64,000 nucleotides of DNA from Microcebus murinus (Eukaryota; Chordata; Mammalia; Primates; Cheirogaleidae). This document shows, one piece after another, positions 46,800-58,722 of this stretch. The DNA is taken from positions 146,852,501 to 146,916,500 of the forward strand of contig NC_134104.1 in assembly GCF_040939455.1 (NCBI RefSeq). The letters are read 5' to 3'. The notes under the pieces are model-generated. The model was not told the origin of the DNA. It ran no database searches and was given only the letters and a program-made list of their open reading frames with translations. The position numbers were made by a program, and so were the translations under genes. Position 1 is the stretch's first letter, and every line of letters begins with the position of its first letter.

Positions 46800-46990
46800 C
46801 TAGAGTCAGACTCACTTGGTTCAAATCCAACTCTGTGACCTTGGGCAAGGCATCTCTCTAGTTCTCAGTTTCCTTGTCTGTAAAATGAAGATGACACTAG
46901 GACCCACCTCGAAGGATGGCTCTGACAAGCGAATGAGATAATGTCATAAAGAGCTAAGCTCTGTCCTAGCTACAGCACAAGGGCTCAGTA
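46800..46990 (+). repeat. MIR element
   Basis: 'ggttcaaatccaactctgtg', 'accttgggcaaggcatctct' and 'ttccttgtctgtaaaatg' in order, then 'gggctcagtaaacatt'. Sense orientation, directly abutting the hAT copy. Confidence 0.85.
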
Positions 46991-47235
46991 AACATTATTT
47001 CAATATAGTAACTCAGGGCACAGTTTACTAACGTCCTGTGATTCTTTGTTGAAATCACACCCCTCCTCAGGATCCTCAGTGCCTCTGCCCACGTGGTTTA
47101 GTTCATGAACCCCCTTTGAAAATGTGATTAAAGCTAGGAATTCTCTTCATAGAAAAATGCACTTGTATATACACAGACATGCACACCTTGCTTACAATTT
47201 CAGACAGCTCATGGATTCCCAACAGATTAACTTTA

Positions 47236-47547
47236 TTTTTATTTATTTATTTATTTATTTTTTAGATAGAGTCTTACTTTGTTGCCCAGGCTAGAGTGAG
47301 TGCCATGGCGTCAGCCTAGCTCACAGCAACCTCAATCTCCTGAGTGCAAGCAATCCTACTGCCTCAGCCTCCCGAGTAGCTGGGACTACAGGCACGTGAC
47401 ACCATGCCCGGCTAATTTTTTGTATATATATTTTTAGTTGGCCAAATAATTTCTTTCTATTTTTAGTAGAGACGGGGTCTTACTCAGGGTGGTTTTGAAC
47501 TCCTAACCTCGAGCAATCCACCTACCTCGGCCTCCCAGAGTGCTAGG
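47236..47547 (-). mobile_element. Lemur-type Alu, reverse orientation, 5' truncated
   Basis: Reverse-complement Alu with a (TTTA)n tail; the first 20-30 bases of the Alu are missing. It is flanked by 'cagattaacttta' at 47223-47235 and 47548-47560, a perfect 13-bp target duplication. It includes the complement of the lemur-type insertion ('agttggccaaataatttctt'). It lies about 1.06 kb downstream of exon G. Confidence 0.95.
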
Positions 47548-49589
47548 CAGATTAACTTTATATTCTCTAACTACTCCCTGCTCCTTCCCAGCCCCGTGCC
47601 TTTGACTGTGTGGTGGCCTAGCCCTCGCCCCTTCCAGTGAGAGCTGCACATTACTGTGGACCCCATACCAAACCTTGCGGAGGCCCCACTGGGCTCCCCA
47701 TTGCAGTGTTTTCCTAACTCAGAAGTGACACATGTGGCCTGGAAAGTTTAAATAACCTCATATAAGCAGTGGATTGCAATATCTGAAGCTGAGAATCTTA
47801 TGGAAAAATCTAGTTACATTGCCACTGCCTTTAGTAGGCATGTAGTCATGATCACATTACCATGAACTTGACTTTTTACGCTCCTGGAGAAACCGCACCC
47901 ACTTCCTACAGGTGATTGCAGCTCCCACAGTACCTAGCTACCATGCCCTACACTCTTGGTTTGGGTTCCCCCAAAAGCAGGCTCTGAGTCAAGGAATCAG
48001 ATCTAGGCAGTTTATGTGGGAGGAGATCCCAGGGACTCCAGGGAGAGAGAGGGAAGTGAGAAAGGCCAATTGAGGTAGGCCGCAGGCACCAGGGCTCAGT
48101 CCCACTCAGCCCCACCCTCTGACAAGCTAAGAATTCTCCCACCAGGGGACAGGGATCATTATCCATGGTTTCCCATCTCCCAGTGATTGAGGGTTGTCCT
48201 GACCCAGGTTGGGCCTCAATTCCATACACAGCCATGTTTGCTTAGGCGATACCTAGGAAATCTCTGAGGTGGAGAAGAAGGGAGACCTAGATTTGCAATG
48301 GGAAACTATCAGTGGGCCAGAAACTGTCACCCACAAGCTGGAACATCACCAGTGCCTGCCACAAGAAGGCCTCAGCCAGATTCCTGGTCCTGAGGCCACC
48401 ATGAGTATAGCTGTGGGCTCAGAGGTCCTTATGTCCTGCCTGACCTGCTAATACGTTGCCTAGAAAAAGTCTTTTTATTTGGTCCAAGCTCTGATTTTCT
48501 CTACTGTAAAACAGATCATTAAAAATCTGCTTCATGGGGTTGTTATGATCATAGGATGAATATAAAAAGTTTGCTTCAACTGTGAATCATCATTATCTAG
48601 CTCCAGTGGAGACAGTTGTCCAGACACTTTGGGTGACTTACCTCAAGGTATATTCTTGAGGGTGGTCTGCGTGCCTAACTTGCAGATATAAAATGCCACA
48701 TCTCCCAATCTATTAGGTCCCTTAAGCTTTCTATGTATTCTGGAGTGGCTTGAAAGTTCTCTTCTGGTGTTAAACTTTGCAAGGCATTGACAGGGAGAAG
48801 GCACGGACCAGCAGAAAGGCCCTGGGACCAGGGTTACCTCTGCCATCCTGGGAGCAACCTTGAGCAAGTGGCAGTGTCTTCTCCTCCCCACTAGGTGGGG
48901 CTGGTGCTACGCTTCCAGAGACATCAAAACCTGGCCCTGGGCATCCTCCCTTCCATTTGGTTTACCAGGGCAGTTCTCGACTCCCCCCAAAATAAAGAAA
49001 ATAAAATTATATATTTAAATTATGAACTTTTATATTATATAAATAAATGATATAAAACAAACGTATATAGCATAATATTAAAAATATTACAACATACAGG
49101 TGCTGTCCCCCTTGACCACAATCCTAAATCCTTCTCACCTCCCCGCAAATGACTACAAGTGGATTTGGTGGGAATCCATACAGATCTTTAAGCATTCATG
49201 TACATGAAGTACTTTTGGAAATATAGTTCAGTAAATGTATTTTTTGTCTTAGCAAAATTGACATCCTGTTTTCCATATTCGTCCACCACTTTCTCCTAAT
49301 AGTAAGTGACAGTGGTGTCGGTGCACACAGATCTATGTGTTCTGCCTACAAAAGATTGCATCGAGATGGGGTACCATGCGGGGACCATAGGGGTGGGAGC
49401 AGTCCATCCAGGGTGCGGGCAATGAGGGGGGGTGCATTTCCTGTAGAGAATTTTAAAATAAATCCAATACACGGCCATCTTTTATTATCACCTTGCACCG
49501 TGCCCGGACAATTCTAAGGAAAACTCATGATGACGTTCTCTTCCCCACTGGGTCAGGTGGCTTCCGGCACCTGCCTCTTGAGCCCCTTG

Positions 49590-50877
49590 GTTCACCACTG
49601 TTCCATAAGGATGAATATTTTAAGACTTATTCAGTGTTTTGCTATTATAAACAATGCCACAGAGAATATCATTGTGCAAAATGTCTTTAAACAAGAAGTG
49701 TAATTGCTAATTTGAAGAGTGTATGGGTCTTTAATTACAAAGTAGAATTGCCAAATTAATCAAAACTTCATAGCAATTTACATAGCCATTACAGTGTATG
49801 AGTATGTTCTCTCATGTTGTCAACAATAGTGTTGTCAGTCTGTTAAATTTTTGCCAATTTTATGTGAGAAAAAAAGTTTCATTTTAGCTAACATTTTTGT
49901 AATTACTACTGAGATTGAGCATTTTTTTCCATGTGTTTAAAGCTGTTTGCATTTTGTCTCCTGTGAAAGCCACATTTATATTTTTATCTATTTTATTGGA
50001 CTATTTTTTCTTATTGATTTTTAGGAGTTTTATTTTATAATTATATTATGCATTTTATTTCTTTGATGGTTATACATGAAAATACTCTCTACTTGTCTAT
50101 CATTTTTGCCTTAACTTTAAGTATATTCTACATACAAAAATGTTTGTTAATAATTTATCAACTATTTTGGTTATTCATTATTTATCAATATTTCCCTTAT
50201 TATTTTTGCATATTGTGTTTAAGAAGGCCTTTAGTCCCCAAGGTCGTAAGAATTTTTTCAAATTTTTTCTAGTGCTTTGTAGTTTTGTGTTTTCCATTTA
50301 GTCCTTTAGTTCATCTGTATTTTACTTTTCTGGAAGATATGAGGTAAGAGCTAGCTTTCATTTTTTCAAATTAAGCATTTGTTACCAAATCATTATGAAA
50401 TAATGCATTATTTATCTGCTGGTTTCAGATGCCCCTTTAATATACATTAACCTTCTTTTATTTACATGAGCCTGTTTTTTTACTTTCTATTTTCTTCCAC
50501 TGATCTATAAGTCCCATGTATAGTAGTATATATGTACTTTATTTTAATTATAATAACTTCGAACTATATGTTGGTATCTTGGTGGGTGGTCTTCCCTTCA
50601 CTGTTGTTGGTTTTGCTGATAATGTTACCATTTTCTGAAAGTGTCTTGGCTTTTCTCAGTCCCTTACTCAGATGATTTTTAAAATCTGCTATTCAAGTTA
50701 CAAAAAACATCTATTCAAGTTTTGATTGGAATTGCACTAAATATATGTACTTACTTGGAAATGATTTATATGTTTATAATATTGAGCTTTCCCATCTAAG
50801 AAATATTATTATTTCCATTTATTTATTTTCAGTGAGGTTTTATAGATTTTTTTCAAAGCTCTTATACTTTTCTCATC
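49590..50877 (-). repeat. Old L1 3' region, reverse orientation
   Basis: A/T-rich sequence with antisense L1M-type 3' UTR and terminal-region themes: 'tgctattataaacaatgcca', 'tgagcatttttttccatgtg', 'ttcttattgatttttaggag', and 'aatattgagctttcccatct'. It is heavily diverged; the exact borders and subfamily are uncertain. Confidence 0.65.
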
Positions 50878-51170
50878 AAGACAGATTCTTGCTCTGTTGT
50901 CCAAGCTAGAGTGTCGTGGCATCAACCTAGCTCACAGCAACCTTAAACTCCTGGGCTTAAGCAATCCTGCTGCCTCAAACTCCCAAGTAGCTGCATGCGC
51001 CACCATGCCCGGCTAATTTTTATATATATATTTTTTTAGTTGTCTAGCTAATTTCTTTCTATTTTTAGTAGAGATGGGGTCTCGCTCTTGTTCAGGCTGG
51101 TCTCAAACTCCTGACATCAAAGGGATCCTCCCACCTCGGCCTCTCAGAGTGGTAGGATTACAGGGACACT
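50878..51170 (-). mobile_element. Lemur-type Alu, reverse orientation, decayed
   Basis: Reverse Alu from 'acagattcttgctctgttgt' to 'gtggtaggattacaggga'. The tail is lost and internal words are mutated, so it is older than the other reverse copies. The complement of the lemur-type insertion is present in altered form. Confidence 0.88.
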
Positions 51171-51909
51171 GATTTTCATAATCAGTGTTTCATATAAACT
51201 CTGTTCCAGTTACCACATTGATAGTTTCTCATGCATAGCATCACATAGACAAAGCTACCTTTCAGACAGCCGCTTCTTTTCTGCTTCCACCCACTGACTC
51301 AGAGATCATATCTGTCATCTTCTCTTACTGCTTTCCCACTGTGCTCTTTTCCTCAGCCTTCTCCGAGACCTTTTGAAGTTTGTCCTCCACATCACTTATT
51401 TGACTTCCCAATGTTAATTCTCCTGTTACCATCTTCAAATGCAAGTCTAATCCTGCTGCTATGTTTCCAATTTTTCTGCAGTCTTTTGTCTGATCAGTGT
51501 CTCCATTTCATCTTATCCTATAGTCTTTTAGTCTAAGTGCTTAGCCCTTAGAACTTTTTACACCTCTTCATTGAAACTTCATATTATTATTCCCTAATAA
51601 GGATGTGAAACTGGCTATCAGACATTGTGTCTTGGTTGCTGGTAAAATTCACGGAACACCTTCAGGTTAACTTTGGTTTCCTTTGCTCTGCAGTAGTTTT
51701 CCATGAGTTCCATGATAGCCTTGTCTATTAATAGTTCATGAATGAGGATAATGCTATCTCCACCCCCATTGTTTGCCAATATCTACCATATTTGAATCAT
51801 TTCCACTCTGCTAGCTTAAACTAAGCAAGAGGCGTTTCCTACTTTTATTGCTTTGCTCTGTGTCTCTTTCTTCAGATGTCTAAGAACCTACACACAGTGC
51901 TGAATATGC

Positions 51910-51935
51910 ATTGAATGAATGAATGAATGAATGGA
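51910..51935 (+). repeat. (GAAT)n microsatellite
   Basis: 'tgaatgaatgaatgaatgaa' follows an L2-like 3' end. Confidence 0.85.
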
Positions 51936-54900
51936 AAACAACAAACACCCTTGTACACTTTGCATGGTTTTTGTAGTCTCTGCCCTAGGATTATGCTTAA
52001 TGACTACACCACCTATGATGCAGCATGGTAGCATGGCTAGTCTTCCTTCTATCCACCTAAATGTTTTTTGGGGTAGGTACATTTTCCAAGTAGCTATAAA
52101 ACAGGGAGGCACTGAGGAGTAAGGCTGATGGTTGGATGCTTAGAAAGTCCCACCAACACAATAGAAGGCTCAGCTGTTGTGCTTTTGTTTGTTTTTTTTG
52201 TTTTATGGTGAGCATTTATCTTACACTTCTGGACCAAGGTCTGCGGTTAAGAGAATACCAACAGGAGGGTCAACAATTCTTCTGACTACTCAGAAGAGGG
52301 AGCGGATGGGTCTCCCAGTGGATTTTTTTCAGTCCATTTCCATGGACCTTGTATTTAATTAAAAATTTTTCCTATTCATTGACTGGCAACAAGCTGACTT
52401 CCATGGCTTTTAAGCTTTGTGAGTTTTCATCTTTTTCTGTATCTTCCCACGCAATTTTGGTGGAAAATTTGTATGAGAGATGTTTGCCAGATGCCATTTT
52501 AAAATGGAAACCTGCTGATTAATTTTTTGTTGATTGAGACTTGAGGATTGCAGGAGGCTGCTATTTTAGTTTCCTCTAGTGTTTCATTTTTGGTTGTACT
52601 CATTAGTGAAACTTGTTTCCTTGGAATAAATTTGCCCCTGTCTAGCATTCGAGGTCCTAATTATTCTTTAAAAATATATTAAGTTTCTTGCCATATTGAG
52701 ATGCTACCAATTCTTTATAACTAATAATCTGTAAATATTCTCCTATTTAATATGTTTATGCCTTGCTCCAGAAATAATTTTAAATGGTTTACATAAATAT
52801 GAACAGGAGAAAAATAAAGTAGGACAAAGGTAAAACCAGGGTAGGAAGATAAGTTGAAACCAGGAGTAATGTTAGTTCACAAAATGGATGCAATGAGGTC
52901 TTAATCCTAGGCTAGAGATCCCAAAAATTTGGCTCTGAGTTTCTAGAATACAATAGAAGGAGGGTGAAATCGGCAGTTTCCCAAGTCGTGGAAGCTCCCA
53001 TAGAACAATCAACCTCTTCTTTAAAGGATGCCACTTTTGGAGCTGAGATCCAAGAGAAGTTTATCTTGTGGATCCTTGTGGAAAGGATCCAGAATACAGC
53101 ACCCTCTGCTATAAACTGCTTCCAGTGAATGCATATTTTGGGGGCCGCTTCTCATGTCACTCATGGTGTTGACTAGCACATCCTAGCAGGCACAGTTCAG
53201 TCGAGTTGGGGGATATGTAGAGGAGGGATGGCTGCATCTCCAAGCCCTGTTTCATGAGTATTATGGAACTCTGAGTTCAGGGAATGCTCTCTGACAAGTG
53301 CTCGAGAGACTATGCATGTTGGGAGAACGCCGAGTTGGGGATAGTAGAGACACCCCTCTCCCCCGTGAACACTGAGGCTCCCAACAGGCACACCTGCCTC
53401 TGAAGTGTGCCAAGATCATGTCCCAAGGAAAGGCCTTAAAATCTGCCCAAAATTTGTATTTTAATTCGCTCCAGTACACAGACCAAGGAGCAATCATTCG
53501 CCTCTACCCCTCAATCCTCTACCACTGATTTCCAAATATTTTTAGACGTGGAGCCTCTGTGTAAATGAAATCTAAAGAGAAGGTAAACAGCAATATGGCT
53601 GAAAGCAGAGCTGCTCCAGCCGAGGTAAGGCTGCCCCCACCCCTCGCCTCTTTCTCCCACTTCCACAGCAGCCTAAGCGAGCACAAAAAAATAACCTGGA
53701 ACTCAGCAGAAGAAAAATCACGGTCAAGTTTCTGCCAAGTGATTCCCTGGGGGCATGAGAATTGCTTGAGGGGCCTTCCAAGATAAACTGGTTGCAGAGA
53801 ACATGTCTGGAAAGCAAAACACTTGCTGAATAACAGTGTTTCTTAAATATTAATATAATACATATATATATTGCCATGGGCCCTTTTGAAAATCTAATGA
53901 ATATGCTAGGTTTTCTGACAAAGGAGGGAAAAATATGAATAGACACAACAAAGTTTTGTTGTGAGGGAGGTTTTAGAGCCTGGGAAGCCTCTCTGTATAG
54001 GATTTTTAAACAGGAGTCTTGTGGCTATTAAGGATCATCCACTACAAATGGTTACTTTAGTATTATAGGAGTTAAATTCTTTTGGGCCTCCTTTGGGGCA
54101 GATCTTAAATAGCAGGGCTATCATTAAAGCCTTTATTTACATGTAGCAATAAAACCACGTCAACTCCAAGAAAGAAAACGTTGAGCTCTCTATTCCATAT
54201 GGGAGGGACCCAAACCCAGCTTACGCAAAAAGGACAGCAACGCATTAGAAGCCAATGAAAAAAAGGGGGGTCTAGAACACTCCTCAGTCCATCCATCCCA
54301 GCCCCCACCCCGAACGTCCTCCCATGGCTGCCAGGAAACCCTCCCTGCTGATTCTGACTCTCAGGCTGGCTCGAGGCCCAGGTTCTGAGTCACACCCAAG
54401 TTCATGGGTCGCTCAGAAGAATCTTCCCCCATCACAACCCAAAGGCAAAGAAAAAACATGGATGAAACCCACTGTTAGTGTTGCTTTGTTTCTGACAGAT
54501 TTCTGCTCAAAGTGACAGACCAATTGTGGTCAGTATGAAAATAAGTCTTAAATGCTGCCTGTTCCTCATGTAAACATTGGCCTGAAAAGCCCAGGCTAGC
54601 AATTTTCCAGATACTTTGTATGGGATTGTCACAATTCTGGGGGATAAGTTGCTTCCCTTTCAACAAATGGCATAGTCTAATTCCATCAGATAGGAGACTA
54701 GAAAGGGAAAAAACGCGTCATTTTCTCAGTGACCTGCCTGAGTCACCGTCCAACACACTGCATATGCTTAGTGTTCGGGTGAAGTTGTTTTGATGTTCAG
54801 GGTCACTTTGAAGTAGAACATATTCTTCAGGCTGGAGATTCAGCAGCACCCTTCTGTTCTCTCAATTCTGAGTTCCCAGCAGGCTCTAAATACCAACCTC

Positions 54901-54956
54901 TTTTCTCCTCCTCTCTCTGAATTCAGCTGGAAGTTTCCCATTCCCTGTTGAAGTAA

Positions 54957-55270
54957 TGTTACAGCGACTGGCCAGGGAAAGAACCGAGCAGCACACAGAG
55001 AGTGAGAATCAGCCTTTATTTCACCAGTGGGCTCAGAGGGGCATGCCGCCAAATGCTGAGCACGGCTTCCTTGTTCTTCTCCTGTTTTATACATTCTGTG
55101 GGGTTACACATAACCAATCAGCTTTCAGCATGAGGTTTGTCCAATCAGCGGTGGGATTCAAAAGCAACCAATCAGTAGCAGGATTGAAAGAGCACCCAAT
55201 CAGCAATAAGCATACATATATATCCAATCAGCAGCGGGCTATGCATATGTGGCACCTCCTCTGGGGCTGC
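54957..55270 (-). repeat. LTR with five evenly spaced CCAAT boxes
   Basis: On the minus strand this ends in ...GCTGTAACA (54957 on +). It has an AATAAA signal (complement at about 55014-55022) and a TATAAAAC box (complement near 55084). Upstream of the TATA box lie five copies of CTGATTGG (the plus strand reads CCAATCAG) at 55114, 55141, 55168, 55196 and 55224, spaced 27-28 bp apart. That order, CCAAT array, TATA, poly(A) signal, CA end, is a complete LTR promoter layout. The 5' border is unclear and no target duplication or internal viral sequence was found, so it is probably a solo LTR of class I type (inference). Confidence 0.7.
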
Positions 55271-57122
55271 AGGGACTTTTCCCCATCAGTAACATGTACC
55301 CATTTCTTACTGCCTGTCTTACTAGGAAGTAGATTTATCAATATTTCTTAGTGCTTAGGGGACATGGATCCCTTGTGAAAATCTGATGCAAACCAGGAAC
55401 GCCACTCCCCCTAGAAAAGTGTCCCTACAAACCAAAGTTTGCAAACAATGCCAGGGATCCACAGAGCCCCATCCGTGGAGGCCATGTTAGTCAAGATCCC
55501 GACTTAGCATTTATTGTCCCAGTTATCATGGAGATGGACATTAAAATCAGCACATGAGAAAAGAAAATGTTTGTTTATAACATAGGGCAGGGATTGCTTA
55601 ACACTTTGCAGGCTGAAAACAACTATTTTCTCTGGAGATGTAAATATTTGTTAATCTATTTGATAAGTATTATATGGACAAATATTACTAAGTTATTTTT
55701 GAAGTTCTGGTGGCTTTTAATAATGATGAGTCCAGTTATGCTTCTGGTATCACATCTCCTGGGAGTCAGATCTGTGTGCATATGATTAGAGATTTCTGTG
55801 AACTCTAGGACCAACATTTAGCGTTAACATGATTCTTGCCACTCAACTAAACTTGACATATGTCTTGATAATTTTTAGGATTCCATTCTTTAAGACTTGC
55901 TCAGGTATCACCTGTTCTAATTTCCCTTCCTGACAGCATCCATCTCAACCAACCAGGTGAGGGTCCCTCCTCTGAGTCTCATCAAACCCTTGCAAGAATG
56001 TATTTTCCCTAGTGTCACAGTGATCTGATTAGATGTTCCTCTCTCCACTGCACTGTGAACTCAGGAAGGAAGGAAGGCAGGAAGAGTGTCATTCACCCGT
56101 GAGCCCCAGTGGCCAGCACAAGGCTGGGCACATAGTAGGTGCTCAAAACCTGCTTGCTGAATATGAACTGAATCACACCAATTCTTCATAATTTCCCATG
56201 TGCTAAATAAATAGATGTGAAACATGGACTGATCATGTTAAGCGCATGTCATCTTTTGGATGAACCATTTTAGCCATATCAATTGGTGTTTCGCAGTCTG
56301 TATATTCTAGGAATAATTAGGCCAAAGCTAACGCAAAGCAAACTAGAGTTAAGATGAATTGACAGTTCAACATGTTAAATCTATTGAGTGGAGAGGATAA
56401 GGGAACGTCAGCAGGTATGATTTTGCAGCCAGTTGCTGACTTCCTGGCTAATTTAGTGCATACAAACAGTAGCAGAAAAATTATTAATACTTGCTAGATA
56501 AAGCCCCATTTCTTAGGCTGATGTTTAACCCTCTGCAGTCTGACCTATGCCTGATTTCTCCATACCAGCCCTCCCCACTTCTGGGCCTTAGTCTTCTAAT
56601 AATGCCAGATGGTTTCATGTACCTGGGTCTTATTGGTCCTGCTGCTTCCTCATCAAAAATGCCTGTCCTCTGACTACATATTAAAATGTTTCTCATCTTT
56701 CGAGAACCTGCTTAGAGGCCATTCTTCCTGTGGATTGTCCCCACCTCCCAGGCAAAGGGATTCCTTCTTCTCAAGCATGCTGGGAGCACGGGGTACTTCT
56801 GCCCTCATTATTGATTCTCACTCAGGACCAGGAAAAATAAGTCATTTCCAATAGATTCTTTTAATAATTCAGTCATTTTTTTTTCATTTCTATTTCCTTA
56901 TAATCACCTTTGGATAGGCATCTGCCTTCAGAATTTATCCGATTACAAACTATATCAAGTAAATTTGATGCACAAACATAAAGGATGAAAGATCCTGTCA
57001 CACATCTTTTTAGCAGATAGGATAGTCCAGATTCTCGTTGCATAATATTGCATGATAAAGCCCTTCCTGTGTAATGACTAACTGGATGAAAATACCGTCT
57101 TTCTTTTTTATTATCAATATTA

Positions 57123-57329
57123 TTAATAATATTTGTCATCAGTTCTTGAGTTTGAGAAAATTAACCCTAGGACACTGTCATCTGAGGACTCTTCATCTGA
57201 GATTTCACTAATACAATCAATTTCACCATCACTATTAGAATCTAGAGAGCTGTTTTCCTCTTTGAGTGCATCTTCTGAGTCATCTAATAATTGTGAAATG
57301 TTCTCTGTCAGTTTTCTTCTCATTGCCAT
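57123..57329 (-). other. Acidic open frame of unknown origin, maybe transposase remnant
   Basis: A 68-codon frame on the minus strand starts MAMRRKLTENISQLLDDSED and is rich in Ser, Asp and Glu (EISDEESSDDS), like the acidic N-termini of piggyBac-type transposases. A second, out-of-frame 88-codon frame overlaps its end (56873-57139). No TTAA-flanked inverted repeats were found, although TTAACCCTAG occurs at about 57159-57168 inside the frame. I do not recognise a real gene here. Confidence 0.3.
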
Positions 57330-57599
57330 TATGAGTTTTGAATTTGCAATTGTGTGCAGTGAAAGCTAAAAGCAGATTCAAAATGATGATGATTTATTTC
57401 ACTATTGAATCATCCTTCTAGACAATTCCATTATTTGATTTACTATTATAGTCTCTTTTAGCATAATTGGGAATAATTGGTGAGTAATAATGTAAAATAA
57501 TTCCCAGATGATGAAATAGCGATCAGAACCCTCCACCCCCCCATACACACATACTCATCTTTCCACTTGACCACTGTGAAAAGTTAGTACGTACCCAAC

Positions 57600-57897
57600 C
57601 TATCTTCATCCCCCCTGTTGGTTATTGGTTACAGGAATACAGTTAGATAAAAGGAATAACTTCTAATGTTCAATAGCACAATAGGGTGACTACAATTAAC
57701 AATGTATTGTATATTTCAAAATGGCTAGATTTTGGAATGTTCCCAACACAAAGAAATAGTAAATGTTTGAGGTGATGGATCTCCCATTTACCCTGATTTG
57801 ATCTTTACACATCGTATGCATGTATCAGAATATCACATGTACCCCATAAATTTGTACAATTATGTATCAATTTTTTTTAAGTTTGTATGTAAAGGTT
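57600..57897 (+). repeat. L1 3' UTR end, sense orientation
   Basis: 'agggtgactacaattaacaa', 'gttcccaacacaaagaaata', 'aatgtttgaggtgatggat' and 'caccccataaatttgtac'-type words (here 'taccccataaatttgtacaa') in order, as in the 3' UTR of L1PB/L1MA-type elements. It ends near a short T/A run at 57870-57880. Confidence 0.75.
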
Positions 57898-57903
57898 TAG
57901 ATG

Positions 57904-58129
57904 CAGGGGTCCTCAAACTTTTTAAACAGGGGGCCAGTTCACTGTCCCTCAGACGTTGGAGAGTCATTGGATTGGAGAGTGCGGCGCACATTCCACACAT
58001 GAGCACTGTGGGCCCGGGACAAGTTGGCTGCTAAGCAGGACAGGCAGCGGCGGCAAAAACACCCAGCGGGCTGGATAAATGTCCTCGGCCAGCCGCGTAT
58101 GGCCCCAGGCCGTAGTTAGAGGACACCTG
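57904..58129 (+). mobile_element. hAT-type non-autonomous element, copy 4
   Basis: Starts CAGGGGTCCTCAAACT and ends GTAGTTAGAGGACACCTG. The flanks 'tttagatg' and 'gttgagtg' agree at only four of eight bases. Compared with copy 3 it has an extra stretch of about 16 bp ('agtcattggattggag') after 'gacgttggag'. It ends about 350 bp before exon H. Confidence 0.9.
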
Positions 58130-58482
58130 GTTGAGTGTCTCCTCCATTAGGGGCTGACGGGGGCAGGAGCCAGCCAGGTTTGGCGTCAGCACTTAGCACA
58201 GTGCTGCAGTCGGGGGAGCTCAGTGAGTATTCTGTAAATGAAAAAAAACTGAATGAGTTCAAGCACTTTTCTGAGTGCAGATGCTCAGCTGCCCGAACCC
58301 TTTAACAAAGTGTTAAAATGCATGCATCTGAGAAAGTAAAAGTAAAAATCTACCGGAAGAGAGAGCAGACCAGGTAAGACTGTCTTGGACTATCTGTTCC
58401 TTTACGCAGAGGTTGTTGGGAAGAAGCAGCATCATGACTGTGGCAGAGGGGTCCTCACCTTGTGACTCTGGCTGTCGTTTAG

Positions 58483-58722
58483 GTGCTGGGTGATGTGCCG
58501 GAGGCTGACATCAGCAGTGGGGCTCGGCACCCCCGGACTCCCACAGACACCACGGAGGAGAAACTGAGAAACAGGTTGTATGAGTTAGCGATGAAAATGA
58601 GTGAAAAGGAGACTTCTTCAGGGGAGGATCAGGAGTCCGAACCCAAGACGGAATCTGAGAACCAGAAGGAAAGTCTGTCCTCTGAGGACAACAGCCAGAG
58701 CGTCCAGGAAGAGCTGAAGAAG
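58483..58722 (+). CDS. MYRIP: MYRIP exon H: start of actin-binding region
   Basis: A 240-bp, 80-codon phase-0 exon, about residues 555-634. The first part (VLGDVPEADISSGAR) is diverged from human. The rest is well conserved: TDTTEEKLRNRLYELAMKMS, EKETSSGEDQESEPKTESEN, and QKESLSSEDNSQSVQEELKK. A helix followed by an acidic Ser-rich block is also found in melanophilin. The human actin-binding region is placed from about residue 495 to the C-terminus (from memory), so this exon falls inside it. The acceptor is TTTAG, ending at 58482, and the donor is GTAAGG at 58723. Skipping would keep the frame. The remaining roughly 225 residues lie downstream of the window. Confidence 0.96.

Larger units (their letters stand above)
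46178..58482 (+). other. MYRIP: MYRIP intron G-H (12.3 kb)
   Basis: Starts GTAACA and ends CGTTTAG. It holds hAT copies (46586-46797, 57904-58129), a MIR (46800-46990), Alus (47236-47547 and about 50878-51170, both minus), old antisense L1 (49590-50877), a GAAT microsatellite (51910-51935), an LTR (54957 to about 55270), an acidic open frame of unknown origin (57123-57329) and an L1 3' end (57600-57897). Bases 47580-48980, 51200-51880 and 52130-54950 show nothing I can name with confidence. Confidence 0.85.

Noticed and set aside
55114..55231. CRISPR-like array (repeats at 27-28 bp)
   Set aside because: The repeated unit is only an 8-bp CCAATCAG motif within an LTR next to a TATA box in a primate intron; there are no direct repeats of CRISPR length.
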